From Tretioscincus oriximinensis (taxonomy: Eukaryota > Chordata > Lepidosauria > Squamata > Gymnophthalmidae), in assembly GCA_022410635.1 (NCBI GenBank), contig JAJVDF010000379.1, positions 1 through 64,000 of the forward strand: DNA of 64,000 nucleotides, given 5' to 3'. Position 1 is the first letter of the stretch; every line of letters begins with the position of its first letter. This document shows, piece after piece, positions 1-11,919 of this stretch. The notes beneath the pieces are model-generated. The model worked only from the letters and a program-made list of their open reading frames with translations, made no database searches and was not told the DNA's origin. The position numbers and the translations under genes are program-made.

Positions 1-599
1 ACAGGTGCCCCCAGGGAGAGGAAAGAGGGATTAAGAAAGTTCCTGAGTGTATACAGGGTTGAGGGAAAGGTCAGCTTGACCAAGGAAATTTTGAAAATTT
101 CTTACCCAGAGGCCTCTTCTAGATAGCTAGTTCCAGCTATAAATGATATATTAATAATATATTTTATATCTAATAATGTCCCAGGGGGAAATCCCCAACA
201 CAGGACCATTTAGTCCTGTTTCTTGTGTTTTGTATTCATTTTGTACATATTACGTTATTGATTTGTATTGTATTTTGGATATTAATAAGCACTCTGTGAC
301 ATAAGTAGAGGCCTTCCATCCTACACTGGCAGATGAATAGCAGGCCTCTATTCTGGCATACAATCCAGAATAAAAAGCATACTTTATACTATACTAGCTT
401 CCAGAAGTGAGGCTCCTAGTACGCTTGTGACCCAGTATAGCACAGATTCATCCATATATCCTGTTTGTGAATTTTATGAGAATCATTTCCTCTCAGAGAG
501 GTGTCAATATTCCTGGCTATTATAATACTTGTCCTTTCTTCTTTGTATCATATCAATAGATTTCCACACACTGGTAACTCTTGCTACCGACAGAATACA
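1..599. other. Non-coding, no gene seen; small hairpin at 343-374
   Basis: This AT-rich stretch has no coding region that I can support. A short inverted repeat is visible at about 343-374 (GCCTCTATTCTGG, then CCAGAATA after eight bases). It recalls the TATTCTGG/CCAGAATA motifs in the palindromic transposons elsewhere in the window, so it may be a relic of one of them. That link is weak. Confidence 0.4.
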
Positions 600-1600
600 T
601 ACATTTGTACAGGAAAAGTCTGCTGCTGCCGTGACTACGGCGGCGCAGGCATTTGCTGAGGGGGAAGGAGGAGACCCCTCTAGGAAGNCGGCTCCTTTTG
701 CTTGCCCGGAAATGGGCACGAAAGGAGGANGCGGTTTCCTGGCAACGGAGAGCTTAAAAGCCCTCCGACAGCCACCTCTTCCTCCTTCTCCTTCGGACGT
801 GCGAAACCCACCCTTACCCTCCCTAATTTTATTTTCTTCCTTCTTCCAGTCATGGCATTGAGAGGGATTGGCGGTGGCACAGCTTGGCGAAGTCGAGAGG
901 AGCCAAGAAAACCTGAAGAAAGGGGTCCCCATGGCTGCCTCATAGCTGGAGGGCCTTTCCTAAAAGGGTTCTAAACTTGTGTGCTTACCTGTGGGGACCG
1001 GTAGGTTGAACGCAGGTTTGGAGTCATTGAGGTGGGCCGTACACAGGACGGATTCTTGAAGGCCCTCACAAACCTCTTTGATCCTCGGAAGAGTACCCAC
1101 AGTATGGGTGGGTCGCTTTGTGCTGCTGGACAGCTCGGGTGCCTAGACAAAAGGGGCTGACCTGCCGGGCGGAGGCAGCCTCGGTCCTACGTCACGAGGG
1201 CGTGGACCATGGGGTCTACTGGCAAGGCCCGAGCTGGGCAGATGGTATGGCATGGGCGGCCGCNCTGAGAGGAGCAGGCGCCCAGATGGGGCCACGTCAC
1301 GGGGCGTGGCCCAGTGGGTTGCAGGTCAGGCCGGGTGGCTGACCTGGCCCAGTGATGCCGGTCAGGCCGGGTGGCTGACCTGGGGCGACTGCCAAGCTGT
1401 TGCGCCTGGCCACACACCTACTCAAGCCATGGCCCAATTCTCTCCACTTCTGGGTTATGTTTTAAAAGTACTGATCAATGTTATTTAGATTTCGGGTTGC
1501 GTTAATGTTACGAGTTTGCGTCAGGGTTTTTTGGAACATTGTTAACTGGTTAATAAATTACTCATGTTCAATTTACAACTGGGTGGTCTCCCTTCTCTTC
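600..1600 (+). mobile_element. GC-rich LTR-like repeat, copy 1 (partial)
   Basis: The stretch is much richer in G+C than its surroundings and ends at a sharp transition to AT-rich DNA. Its 3' part (about 1400-1570) reads like the 3' part of a second copy at 40645-41480. Both have a CACAC(C)TACT...CCATGG...CAATT(T)CTCTCCACTT block, then a T/G-rich run and a GTTAATAAATTA stretch holding an AATAAA polyadenylation signal. That layout fits an LTR or another Pol II-transcribed retroelement end. There are internal short direct repeats of GGTCAGGCCGGGTGGCTGACCTGG (1325-1382). The long open frames here in several phases come from base composition and are not genes. The outer borders and the family are not established, and 600-1000 is included only because it is GC-rich and contiguous. 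Confidence 0.45.
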
Positions 1601-2317
1601 CCTCCACGGCAAACAGTAGGTTATATACACAATATTACCAAAGGTATTCGTTCATACCTGCATTCACTTGTGAGGTGGGTGAGCAAATACCTCTGGAAGT
1701 ATACAGTAGTGTATCTNAGGACACATTATTTTGTTATGTTTAGGTGTGGGGAAGTAGAATTAATTTTCATTTTTTTTTCATGAGTCAGAAATAAAAAAAC
1801 TATGTGTATGGAAAACTTTAAAATGGAACAAAACATCTACAGGGATGAACTTTGATTTCTTAAGTGGCTGCTTTAATTTGAGTTAAAACAAATTTCTATT
1901 GTCACTTGTATGTATACTAATTGAAAAGCCAGCAGATGTGGGCTTGGCTGTTGAACATGGTCCACTTTACTGTAGTTTCCTTCTTAGTGGAGTTTACAGC
2001 ATCTCAGAGCTTTGGCCACATTTTGAATGGGGCTGTGACAATGTTTATGGCACTGGAGGGCCCCCTGTTTTTCACCATGACTGGTGAAGTGGAGGGATAT
2101 TTCTAGCATCCCAGTCCACACCGTGACTCCATTCTGGAGGGCCCCCTCCATTCTGTCAAGTTCTCTGGCACACCAAGGCACACCGTCAACATGTGGTAAA
2201 ATGCCAGTTGATATACTTTGGAGGAGACACTGTAATAGCCCCCCCTTTTTTCTTTTTTTCTTTTATTTTCTCATTAAACTTAAAAATATACTATTATCCC
2301 TATCAGGAGCTTTTTAT
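1601..2317. other. Non-coding, no gene seen
   Basis: No coding potential or family is recognised here. Around 2030-2180 there are short G/C-rich words (GGAGGGCCCCCT occurs twice), which may be a decayed repeat. Confidence 0.4.
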
Positions 2318-2590
2318 TCATCATGGATAGCTCAGTTGCTAAGAAATCCTTCTCTCATCTGGGAGACTGGGTTTCGAAGCCCTGTGTCGGACGTGGGGAG
2401 GGGTGAGCACCAACTCACCCCTCCNCAGGTCAACTCAGCTATTCGAAAGCAAGAATTGCAAGAAATTGCAGTTGAATGCAAGTAGATATATGGGAACCAC
2501 CACAGCCTCATGGGGAAGATAGAATGGAAGCCTTCTGGCAAAATACCCTTGTAAGCCACTTTGAGTCCCTTTGTAAGATGAGAAAAGATA
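2318..2590 (+). mobile_element. tRNA-derived SINE, family 1
   Basis: The 5' end looks like a tRNA gene: GGATAGCTCAGTTGCTAAG fits an A box, and GGTTTCGAAGCC about 40 bases later fits a B box (consensus GGTTCGANNCC). The body and 3' part match a second copy at 13385-13665, including CCTTCTGGCAAAATA and AAGCCACTTTGAGTCCCTT. The tail runs directly into a pyrimidine-rich microsatellite. Such SINEs are transcribed by RNA polymerase III and moved by a LINE; this copy is old and carries mutations. Confidence 0.7.
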
Positions 2591-2710
2591 TCTTCTTCTC
2601 CTTCTCCTTCTCCTTCTCCTTCTCCTTCTCCTTCTCCTTCTTCTCCTTCTCCTTCTCCTTCTTCTCCTTCTCCTTCTTCTCCTCCTCCTCCTCCTCCTCC
2701 TCCTCCTCCT
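2591..2710 (+). repeat. Pyrimidine microsatellite (CTTCTC)n then (CTC)n
   Basis: About 120 bases are almost pure C/T on this strand, first CTTCTC/TTCTCC hexamers and then TCC triplets. It directly follows the SINE tail and probably grew from it. A purine/pyrimidine mirror-type tract like this can form triplex DNA. The apparent poly-arginine and Phe/Ser-rich frames across it are artefacts. Confidence 0.9.
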
Positions 2711-3439
2711 TAAGCTTAGCTGACCAGTAGAGAGTTGTCCCATCAGCTGCTTGGACAAATTATATTTAATATCCTCAGATCTACCCAAAGACTCTTAAAG
2801 AGCTGACAAGAAAATCTGGTGTGTTGTTTGATCTGTGAAATTGCTGTCAGTTTCATAAGAGGTAGGTGCTTTTCTTACCTTTAAGTTGGTGTTGGTCAGT
2901 GCAGGGAGAAGAGAAGCCAATTGGTTTCCAAAAGTAAAATAGGAACACCTTGCCTGCTATAGCTTGCAGGTCTACCAAAGGCAAGTTAGATAAATGTCTA
3001 TCCAAAGACTTGGGAGGTACCAATTTTGACAGACACAACCAACTGGCTGTTATTCATGCAACCCTGCCCAGTCGTTTTTTCTTTCAACTATGTTAGTCTT
3101 CTCTGTTTATCAAGATTACTCGTCTATCTCACAGGTAGGACTAGAACAACTATAATGCCTTCAGTTCCTGGAGCCTATCCAATTGCCACTGAGTCTAGTA
3201 TATTTACTACTATTAGTATTGAACAGGCATATTTTAGGGGGAATGTGGGTGGGCATTTTCTTTTCATTTTAAATTAATATAGGCTTTCTTTTAAATGAGT
3301 CAATGATGTAGCAAATATTAATAAAAATGTTAGACAGACATGCCAAAAATCATGATAGTGGCATATGAATGATTGAAGTTTGGCAAATGATACACCGCAA
3401 TCTGCATTTGTGTTTCCAAGGAGAGTGGGTGGGTTGGAG
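2711..3439. other. Non-coding, no gene seen
   Basis: No coding region, RNA gene or recognisable repeat is seen in this interval. Confidence 0.35.
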
Positions 3440-5010
3440 GAAGAGAGGGAGGGAGGATATGTTTCTTTTAAAACGTTTTACTAATGATTTTTTGTGTTGT
3501 TTCTAATCTTCTTTTACCTATCCTGGGATCTATGATGAAGGGTGAGATATAAAGGAAAACTTTGAAAATGTGTGATAGAATAATAAGCATATGGATTGTG
3601 GGTGAAAAAAGAACAATAATACAGAACAAATGGATAACAACAAGGGAAGAGGAAGGAGGATGGGGAATACCATGATGCCTTTCAAACACAAAGAATATTG
3701 GAATTGCAGTATGGAAAAAGGAGTTGGGGAGATTTGAAAAAAAAAGCTGAGGAATGTTATTATGGAAACAGAAATAATATTTAAGGAATGGAATAGAAGC
3801 AAAAAAAAAGATAATGGAAAGANCCGATGGAAGTTTGGAAAAAATGGAATGTAAAACTAATGAGAAAGGAAGGTAATTTGGCATCCATTTGTATAATAAA
3901 CAAAGATAATAAAGCAGCAATGGATAGAACATTAAGACTTTTACAAGAGGAAGGTATAGTATAGAGACAATAGAACAATTATATGAAAGAGATGGAAACC
4001 CAATGGATAGGGTGACAATAGAAAGATTGATAGGGACAAGAAGATGGTTACAGAAAATGGCTATTAAATAATATATAGATGCAGATAGAATAAAAAGATA
4101 TGTAGAGAGAGAGGATGCAGAATTAGAGGACATAATTAGAAGGGTAAGGAAAAAAAGAAAAGGGAATAACGGAAAGACTATACAGACAATTGCTAATAGT
4201 AAAATAAGAAATTAAAGAGGAAGTGTATGGAATATGCAGTATGGATATTGATGTAAGGAGGGAGGATATAGCAAAAGAGAATAAAAGAATCCAGAATAAT
4301 CAAATGAAAGAAATTAGAAGGAAAATTTCACTTACTGGTAAATAATAGAGAATGTCTGTACAGTTATCACATTTCTTTGCAAATGTTTTCTGGAATGGGT
4401 TGGCATGGTTTCCAATAAAACGGCTTTTATACATATGATATGGGATTGTGAAAAGGTCCAGAAATATTGGGAAAAAGATGAAAAGGAAATAAATGGAATA
4501 TTAAATTTACAAATAAGATTAACATGCAAAATTATATTACATGGATAATATTGTGCCTATATAAGTAAGAGATGTAGTGGATAAGATAAACATTTGTGTT
4601 CACAGAGCTGGACAGCTAGTACAAAATGGACACTTCAAAGACTATAAGCATATATTGCATAATTAATATGCTAGCAATAGATATATCTAATTGTAGAATC
4701 AATAGTCCAGATAATGTGCAGAAAATTCAAAATTGTAAACAGAAATGGCTGATAGTTAAGAATTACTTAAGGGCACAATTAAGGAGTGAAGAAACATAAA
4801 TAAGATTAATTTTCCAGATGTAGAACCTCAGTAAGGATTGTAAATAAGTAGAGAGGGGGAGAGAAATATGGTGATGAGGAAAGGGGGGAGTTTAAAATAC
4901 TGTATGGATTGTATGTTAATAATATTGTACTTTTGTAATTAATTGTAATTTGGAAAAAATCAATACAATGTTTTGAACACAAATAAATAAAAAATAAAAA
5001 TAAAAAACCC
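3440..5010 (+). mobile_element. L1-like LINE, 3' part of ORF2 and tail, decayed
   Basis: The plus strand translates, with stops and frame changes, into the C-terminal part of an L1-type ORF2. The clearest segment is near 4425-4490, reading HMIWDCEKVQKYWEK, which matches the Cys-containing HMxWxCxKVxxFW motif near the L1 ORF2 C-terminus. The stretch before it is A-rich with scattered lysine and glutamate codons, as L1 sense strands are. The element ends in an A-rich tail (AAATAAATAAAAAATAAAAA) at about 4980-5008. It is a 5'-truncated, inactive copy. Confidence 0.7.
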
Positions 5011-8000
5011 ATCAATGGTANCAAAAGTCACTGAGAAAGCAATAAGACTGTAGCTCCGTTTCCCTTTCATAGAAGACAATCTGCTTATATCATCAATATT
5101 TCTGGGTTGAAGCTGATCCTAAAGCAAATCAGAAACAGATTCACATAACCATTTTCATCTAGCATTTGCTGCAGTTGTCCACCAATCACCCTTTCAATAA
5201 CATTACTCAAGAGAGAAAATGTTGGCAATGAGTTGGTAGCTGGACATTCAAATACCTTCCATTCAAACTCTTTCTGCTATGTGTTTTATTCCATATGATA
5301 TCTTAAATCTGGACATGCAATTTGCAAGCTAGGGGAAACCTGGGAGTGGCTTGTCATATTTTGTATCAGCAAGTGGATAGTATGGCCCTATTCTGGGTTA
5401 TAATCTAGAATAAGGCCCAGTATTGAAAGGGCCTCAGCATATCATCAGTCCCTCCTGTAAAGAAGCCTCCAACAACATCTTCAGAGAGCCAACTTTCAAA
5501 AGTTATGAGGACAAAGATGAANTAGATAGGTGGATGACATTTTGCAAGAACTCTGTTCACAAAGAGTCACATACTCTTTGCAACTTGAATCTGATCTCGG
5601 ATAGACAATTCACTCAACACCTGATTAGATCTGTTTAAATAGTGCCTCCATATCATTATGGTTTTAAGCAACATTTATCTATAAAACACATCACAAAGGA
5701 TGTGGTTGCATCATCTCTGTGAATAGGAATCCAACTAGTCTGAGCTTCTCTCCCAAATAATTAATTACACAAAGAATCATCTGAGTTCACTNTAAATACA
5801 ATGGTAAAGACAAAGAATGCCCTTTTTACCCCCATTGTTGCTGCATAGTATGCTTTCATCTTTGTCAGGCCAAATCTGTTCTAGATCTTGTACCACTCTA
5901 CTCATCCCCATGTTCTGCAAAGAATTGCTGCAGAAATTATGTCTCTGCATTAACTGTACTAATTTGGACTTCTGGGGTGGATGGGAATTCAGCATGCCAT
6001 GAAATGCACTTCATGGAAACCCTGAGGCTATTAACCTTTATTCTAAGCCCCCCTGAGCTGTGGAGGTGAAACTCTGAAGCTCTTATGGTATGGACTGATC
6101 TGATCAGAAGTGTCTGACAAAAAAGGCACTGACCCAAACAACTACAACATGAAATTGAAGTTCACATATGAATATTGAGGTGACATCCCTTTGCTTGTAC
6201 GCCTGTGTCTCAGAGTGAGAAAATCCATTCTTCAGCACTCCAGGACACAGTGGGGATACCTTCTGCATGCCTCTCATGCTCTCAATCTGGACCACTCTGA
6301 TTCTCTGATGGGCAAGTTTCATTGAGTCAATTAGTGGATTAAGGCCTCCTTTATCTGGATCAGGCTGTATCTAATGCACTTNAAGCTCAGACAGCAGGGG
6401 ATGGAGCCTCCTACATCTGGATAAATATGCAGCTCCGAAGGTCCAGAAGTATATTACATGCTCTTTTACAAAAGTGTTCAAGCAAAAACCATGTAGATCA
6501 GTTTACTACTGTATTTCATCATTGGTGTTGATCAATGGAGCATCAGATAACCAAACAAATTGTTTGAAGTAATTCAAAAACAAAAAATACCTTTTTTCCN
6601 AACTTAAAATATTTCTCCCAAGAGGAAAAGCACAGCAAATGTAACTTTTTGAGTATCTGAATAGCAAAATCATCAGTTCAGTGTGGACAGATTGATGGAA
6701 TTTTTGAACCTGAACTCAAACTTTGCTACTCCCTACTGTATCTTGCAAAATGCAATAATAAAGTAACATGCCTTTTTTAGGCGGGATAATAAGGTGATGC
6801 TGTGTTCAGCCCCTGCCAGTCATTCCCTGCATTNCAGTGTAAAGAATAGAGGCCATAACTCCTCAGCTGATGTGGGCTGACTGTACAAAAANTTGCCATA
6901 TTGACAAAGGTCATTGACAAAGGTAATTATTATCAATGATTTAACACTTGAAAATAAAGTTCTTTTTTCTAACGATGGCTTGCTTACATGATGCTTGGTT
7001 CTGCATATGAATAATATCAATATAAAATAAAATGAAGCTTTTTAATTACCTTGACCATTTATCAGTGAATAGAATTTTGGTTTCATTTAAAGCTATTTTG
7101 CTGTGACCCATCCTGAGACTTCAGGTACAAGCTGGGAAATNATTGATCGATGGATTGATATGGTGCCAGTGCTAGACTGGAGTTCTTTTTATGTTTCTGG
7201 AAGCTTTAAATAGCCTTGAAAAGGTGTCTGATGGTTCCATTGCTATCCCAAAGGCAGTCATTTTAAAGTCTTTATGCCTGTACTTCGAGGATCTCATCCT
7301 TCATGAATAGGTGTAGAAGGCATCTACGGGAGTGTTTTTTGTTTTTTTGTGGTGAGAGCTTGTATCATTATGGAAAAAGAAGCTTTAGAATTGCTTTTCA
7401 TATACTGAAGCTGTTGCCCGAACATGAATTGGTTAATTTTGAATCACAGATAGTTTGTCAGCTACAGGATTTTACATGGCAATGGAGCTTTAGTCTGAGT
7501 AGATAACTGAAATTCCGTCACCACGTGAGGTGGAGTCACAATCATGATGTAATTACCAGCACGGTATGAAAATCACGTGGTGCACAGCCTTAATCAGAGC
7601 TTCAACAGCATATAAGCCAATAAATCCTTTCAAGCATTACTGAGTCATATAAATTTTGACAAGTGTCACTACAAGTAGATCTTTCAACCTTGGTGATGTT
7701 GGGTTGACATAATTATAGAAAGATAGGGCTACCACAGTTCATATTACTGCTTCTTGGTTCATCCTCTGCATCTTTAAATTTCAAGGTGTCACTTACTAAT
7801 CTCCTGCTTTCAATTTTGCCCTCAACATAACCTCACGAAACAGATTAAGAACCAATGACTTACCCCAAACCAAGCACTCCCACTTCTACTTCACTACAGG
7901 TGTATAATCAAGCGGAGACACTTAGGTCTAGTCTAATATACTTGCCACTATTGCAAAACTGGCTTTTGAACCCATATGCACAGATTTTAAAATGGGTAAT

Positions 8001-8739
8001 TTTGGTGCTAAAATCCTGTCAAACAGTTTTTGGCAACAAGCATAATCTTAAAACTTTATTCACTATTCTCATTTCAACTTGATATTTTTGGGTTCTTCTC
8101 TATACAATGAAGCTTGAACAGAGGCATGCCATGGGGAGGGAGGCTTGAAGGCTGCTCATCCCAGGCACATATTTCTTAGGGGTGCATTGTAGTGATTTGG
8201 GGGTTTAGACGAGGCTGGGAGAAGGGATCGTGTCCATATTCTGGGCTCTGTACTGCCACCTTTGTCTATTTCTCAATCATAATTTTGCTTTCATATTTTT
8301 CTAATTAATCAGAATTTCATATTAATTTCTTAGTAAGGAATTTCTTACTAATTCCTTTCGCTAGTGGTTAACTGGGTAGACAGATATGGCTTAAGAGCTG
8401 CTTTGTTAGAAGAACCTTAGGGCTCTTGGATGAGTACCACATGAGTTTCTAGAAACAGAACTGGCTATCTGGTTTTATAATGACGCTTTCTGTTTATTGT
8501 CCTTTCATTTAATTATCACAGTAAACTGAACACGCTTAAAGACTATTCTGATTTATCTCTGTGTTTGGCTTTTTGACACTTTCCAGCAGAAGTTCCACTC
8601 TCTGATGCTGTCTGATTCATATGTTCTTCCAGCCCCTTCTAAACCCTCAAATAGGGCTTGCTTGATTTGCTCAGCATCTTGATTTGCTGCCACTTTAGAA
8701 GTATTTTCTTTGTTCTCCCAATAGGGAGAGGGAAAAGTC
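5011..8739. other. Non-coding, no gene seen; one short hairpin
   Basis: This 3.7-kb stretch has only short frames in unrelated phases, with no domain motif and no paired splice sites that I can support. An inverted repeat at 5384-5418 (GGCCCTATTCT facing AGAATAAGGCCC) may be a decayed transposon end. The missing last CCDC172 exon could lie in stretches like this one, but I could not find it. Confidence 0.4.
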
Positions 8740-8884
8740 AAGCTGCGTTCACATGACAAGCTAAAAATCGGAATAAAGCTATATTCTGGAATATAGCAAT
8801 AGCATGTCCCTTCACCCCACAAAGCTATATTCCGGAATATACAATGGTGTGTCTGTGCACACGTATTCTTGAATTCTTGTCAGA

Positions 8885-9590
8885 CGCAGCTGGCTCTGCC
8901 GCGTTGCTTAAGCTGTGCCCTCCTTCCAGTCAGCACTCTGTCTGCTTTTGGGGGCTGCTGCCTGGAGATCGGCGCTGTCAAATGGTTCGGCTAAGGTGAG
9001 GAGGAGGAGGTGGAGAGTTTGACAGGACGACTGTCAATGTTCCCTTTTGTTTTGTTGAGCCAATCTCCATGCAGCAGGCCCCAAAAGCAGACAGAGGGCT
9101 GGCTGGAAGGAAGGCACAGCATAGGTGGAGCCAGCTGCGTGTCACAGGAAGCCTTTTCCTAACCCCAGGCTGCCCTCTGCCTGCTTTCGGTGGCTGCTGC
9201 CTGGAGATCGGCTCGGTGAAATGAGGAGCAGCATTGGCAGGCGTCCTGATCTCCAGGCAGCAGCCCCTGAAAGCAGGTGGAGGGCTGGTTGGGCTTAGGA
9301 AAAGGTTCTCATGACATGCAGCTGACTCCACCGCATTGCTTTGACTGTGCCTTCCTTCCAGCCAGCCCTCCGCTTGCTTTTTGGGGATGCTGCCTGGAGA
9401 TCGGGTGAGCAAAATGAAGGGGATCATTGACAGATGTCCTGTCAACCTCCCCACTTTCTCCTCGCCTCAGCTGAACCATTTGACAGCGATGACGTCCTGC
9501 TCGTCGCTTTGCAGAGCCGATCTCAAGGCAGCAGCCCCTCAAAGCATGCGGAGGGCAAGCTGGGCTTAGGAAAAGGCGGGCAGAGTTCCT
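8885..9590. repeat. Array of three consecutive inverted-repeat hairpins built from one unit
   Basis: A unit whose core is GGGGCTGCTGCCTGGAGATC occurs forward at about 8950, 9190 and 9383 and inverted at about 9062, 9248 and 9519, in alternating order. Each forward/inverted pair therefore forms a stem-loop, three in a row. Flanking words are also mirrored: CCTTCCAGCCAGCCCTC with its complement GAGGGCTGGCTGGAAGG, and TCAAATGGTTCGGCT with AGCTGAACCATTTGACA. The region is GC-rich in AT-rich surroundings. The open frames on both strands follow from the repeats and do not resemble a known protein. Confidence 0.8.
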
Positions 9591-9644
9591 CGCCAAAGCA
9601 AGGAGGTGGCACTTCCTCCTGCCATTCCTCCCCTCCTGTCTCTA

Positions 9645-9852
9645 GGCTGACCAGATGACCCCCTTCTGGGCTGGGTGGGTTTAAAACCCGTTTTTGGGAT
9701 GCCTCCCGTTTTTTTCTGAGGAAAAAAAAATTAAAAAACAAAAAACTTTTTGAAAAAAAATATTTTTTTGAAAAAAAATTCCTCAGAAAAAACTGGGAAG
9801 CACCCCAAAACTGGGTTTTCNACCCCACCACAAAAGGGTCATCTGGTCAGCC
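9645..9852. mobile_element. Palindromic MITE, TIR GGCTGACCAGATGACCC, TA target duplication
   Basis: The 208-bp element has perfect 17-bp inverted ends (9645-9661 and 9836-9852) flanked on both sides by TA. The arms continue imperfectly inward (AAAACCCGTTTTTGGG facing CCCCAAAACTGGGTTTT, and GTTTTTTTCTGAGGAAAAA facing CCTCAGAAAAAAC) to an A/T-only loop. Related copies are at 34205-34372 and 45774-46320. The TA duplication suggests a Tc1/mariner-type transposase acting in trans. No coding capacity. Confidence 0.85.
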
Positions 9853-10773
9853 TATGCCTTTCACACTAATAAAGTTCACATGGGGGAGGAAGGCGGNTGG
9901 CTACGAGATGACGGAGGTTGGCTGCGGGATTTCAGAAATTCTTCACAATGATGCCTGATTATCCCAGCAATAGTTTATTCCAGGATAAATTTCATTTATA
10001 GCGGAAGGACTGCTGAAACACGCTTAACACGTGTGCTCCGACCTTCCTCATGCTGCTACAACTGAGGAATAAAATAGTTGTGTGAACACAACCACATTGA
10101 GAGAGTATTCTGGCTAGTAGCTTTCAGGGTTCTTGGGTATATGGGCCAGAAAGGCAGATATTCTGTATTCCTGCACTCATATCCAGTTTGAATTAGAATT
10201 GTACTAACTATTTCAAACTATATTTCAAGTTGATATTGGAAAATTACTGCTTTTTTNGTTATTTTTAGGAAAGTAGGCTAGATATGCAAAAATATGCAGG
10301 AGAGGAAGTGTGGTGACTGGTGTAGTATTTTATGGTCTGTGTCATCAGCTGTGAACTAGTCATGTTAGGGGTAGGCCTTGCCTCCTTTCAAAAAGAGCAA
10401 CACAATGAGGCCTTTCCAGCAACAGCTGTTAATTAATCTTTCACAACTCCTGCCTTGCTGGTAGATAAAACTATTTCTGATGATAGATCAAAAATTAAAA
10501 GCAGGTGGTTTCTCATGCAGGAAAACTAGATCACAAATGTTATATCAAATGTTCTAAGGCTGCACCCACACAGACAAAAGAGGACACACAGAGAAGGCAG
10601 AAGAAACTGCCAAGTGCTCTTCAAAGTTTGTCTCATTTGAAGATTTATTTTGCAGCCTGTTGTTTAGAATGGATAAAAGGGAGGATGATGTTGAGAAAGA
10701 AATGAAGACTGGTGTAAGAAGGTCATAGCTTGGGACTGAATGATGTGATTACTTATGGTATATCCAGGTTAAT

Positions 10774-11700
10774 GTGATTTTTTTNAAAAAAACATTATAT
10801 GAGATGCATGACCAGTTGAATGAATGTTTCAAGAGGAGTACCACAAGGGTCTGTCCTGTGCTATTTAACGTATTTATAAATGACCTAGATAAAGGGATTG
10901 AAGGAAAACTTATCAAATTTGCTGGTGACACAAAGTTAAGTGGGGTTGTTAATACTAAACAAGATCAAGAAAGGATTCAAAAAGAAATAGACAAGTGATG
11001 GAAAACAGCACATATAGAACGGGAGGAATATGTCTGAGCAGCAGCACAGGTGAAAAGAACCTGGTTGCACTGATAGATCACATCCTAAACATGAGTCAAT
11101 AGGGTGAAGCAGCTGCAAAAAAGGCAAACACAATCCTGGGGTGTATTAAGAGGAGCATAGAATCTCGATCATGTGAAATAATTATTCCAATCCACAGCAC
11201 TTTGGTACAACCACACTTGGAATACTGTGTTCAATTCTAGGGGGGCCAATTTAAAAAGGACATTGATAAACTAGAGAAAGTTCAAAAGACAGTTACGAGG
11301 GTGGTATGTGGTCTGGAAACCATGTCCTATGAGGAACGATTAAAGGATCTAGGGATGTTTAGTCTGCAAAAGAGAAGACTGAGAGGAGACCTGGTAGCTG
11401 TCAACAAATATCTGAAGGGCTGCCATGGGACAGAGGGATCAGCATTGTTCTCATTGGCACATGGAAGGACTAGAAACTGCAAGGGAGAAAATTTAGATTA
11501 GATATCAGAAAAAACTTTCTAACAGTAAGGGTGATAAACCAATGGAACAGTTTGCCATGAGAGATGGTGAGTTCGCCTTTGCTGGAAGTCCTCAAACAGG
11601 CTTGACAGCCAACTGTCTGGGATGGTTTAATGAATCCTGCATTGAGCAGGGGGTTGGACCTGAAGGTCCCTTCCAACTCTTTGATTCTATGAGTCTACTG
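10774..11700 (+). mobile_element. CR1 LINE, 3' part, internally deleted
   Basis: The plus strand at 10830-10960 encodes the reverse transcriptase core: GVPQGSVL-type text (here RSTTRVCPVLFNVFINDLDK) followed by LIKFAGDTKLSGVVN, where the catalytic FADDTKL motif has Gly in place of the first Asp. The stretch corresponding to the next part of ORF2 is shortened. Downstream text matches the conserved CR1 C-terminal coding and 3' region (TTGGAATACTGTGTTCAATTC; GAGAAGACTGAGAGGAGACC). The end, near CCCTTCCAACTCTTTGATTCTATGA, is the typical CR1 3' terminus. Stops, frameshifts and the altered active site make it inactive. Confidence 0.9.
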
Positions 11701-11919
11701 TTCTGAGACAATACGAATCAGATAAAAATCTACCTCATAGAATCAACACACCTTTGTGAGTCCCAGCATAAGAGGAACATTTTGTAACAAAAACAATAGG
11801 CAAATAAAAATGGTTAACATATCAGGATTTATTGAAGATCCAGGAAGATGAATGAAAAATTAAATAAGAGGAAAATTAAATAATTATAAAATTAAATAAT
11901 TAGGAAACAAACCGAAAAC

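Larger units (their letters stand above)
8740..10105. mobile_element. Composite palindromic element, candidate member of the TGTGCACA group
   Basis: The left end (about 8743, GCTGCGTTCACATGAC) roughly mirrors the right end (about 10082-10103, whose reverse complement reads TGGTTGTGTTCACACAAC). Just inside the left end are two head-to-head copies of a subterminal motif, at 8777-8802 and 8821-8862: a TATATTCYGGAATATA core joined to an ATTG/CACAC stretch. The same motif is in the elements at 32144-32470 and 58371-58757. The interior holds a GC-rich hairpin array and a separate palindromic element, each listed on its own. No transposase frame is seen, so it would be non-autonomous. Treating the whole 1.37 kb as one unit is inference; the left motif pair may be independent of the right end. 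Confidence 0.4.

Noticed and set aside
2435..2788. Open frame with a long poly-arginine run (minus strand)
   Set aside because: It is the antisense of the CTC/CTTCTC microsatellite; no real protein.
3468..4133. 221-codon minus-strand frame rich in Leu/Ile/Phe, membrane-like
   Set aside because: It is the complement of an A-rich L1-like sense strand; T-rich antisense frames mimic hydrophobic proteins.
8978..9454. 158-codon minus-strand frame
   Set aside because: It runs through the three inverted-repeat hairpins; repeated peptide text follows from the DNA repeats and no domain is recognised.
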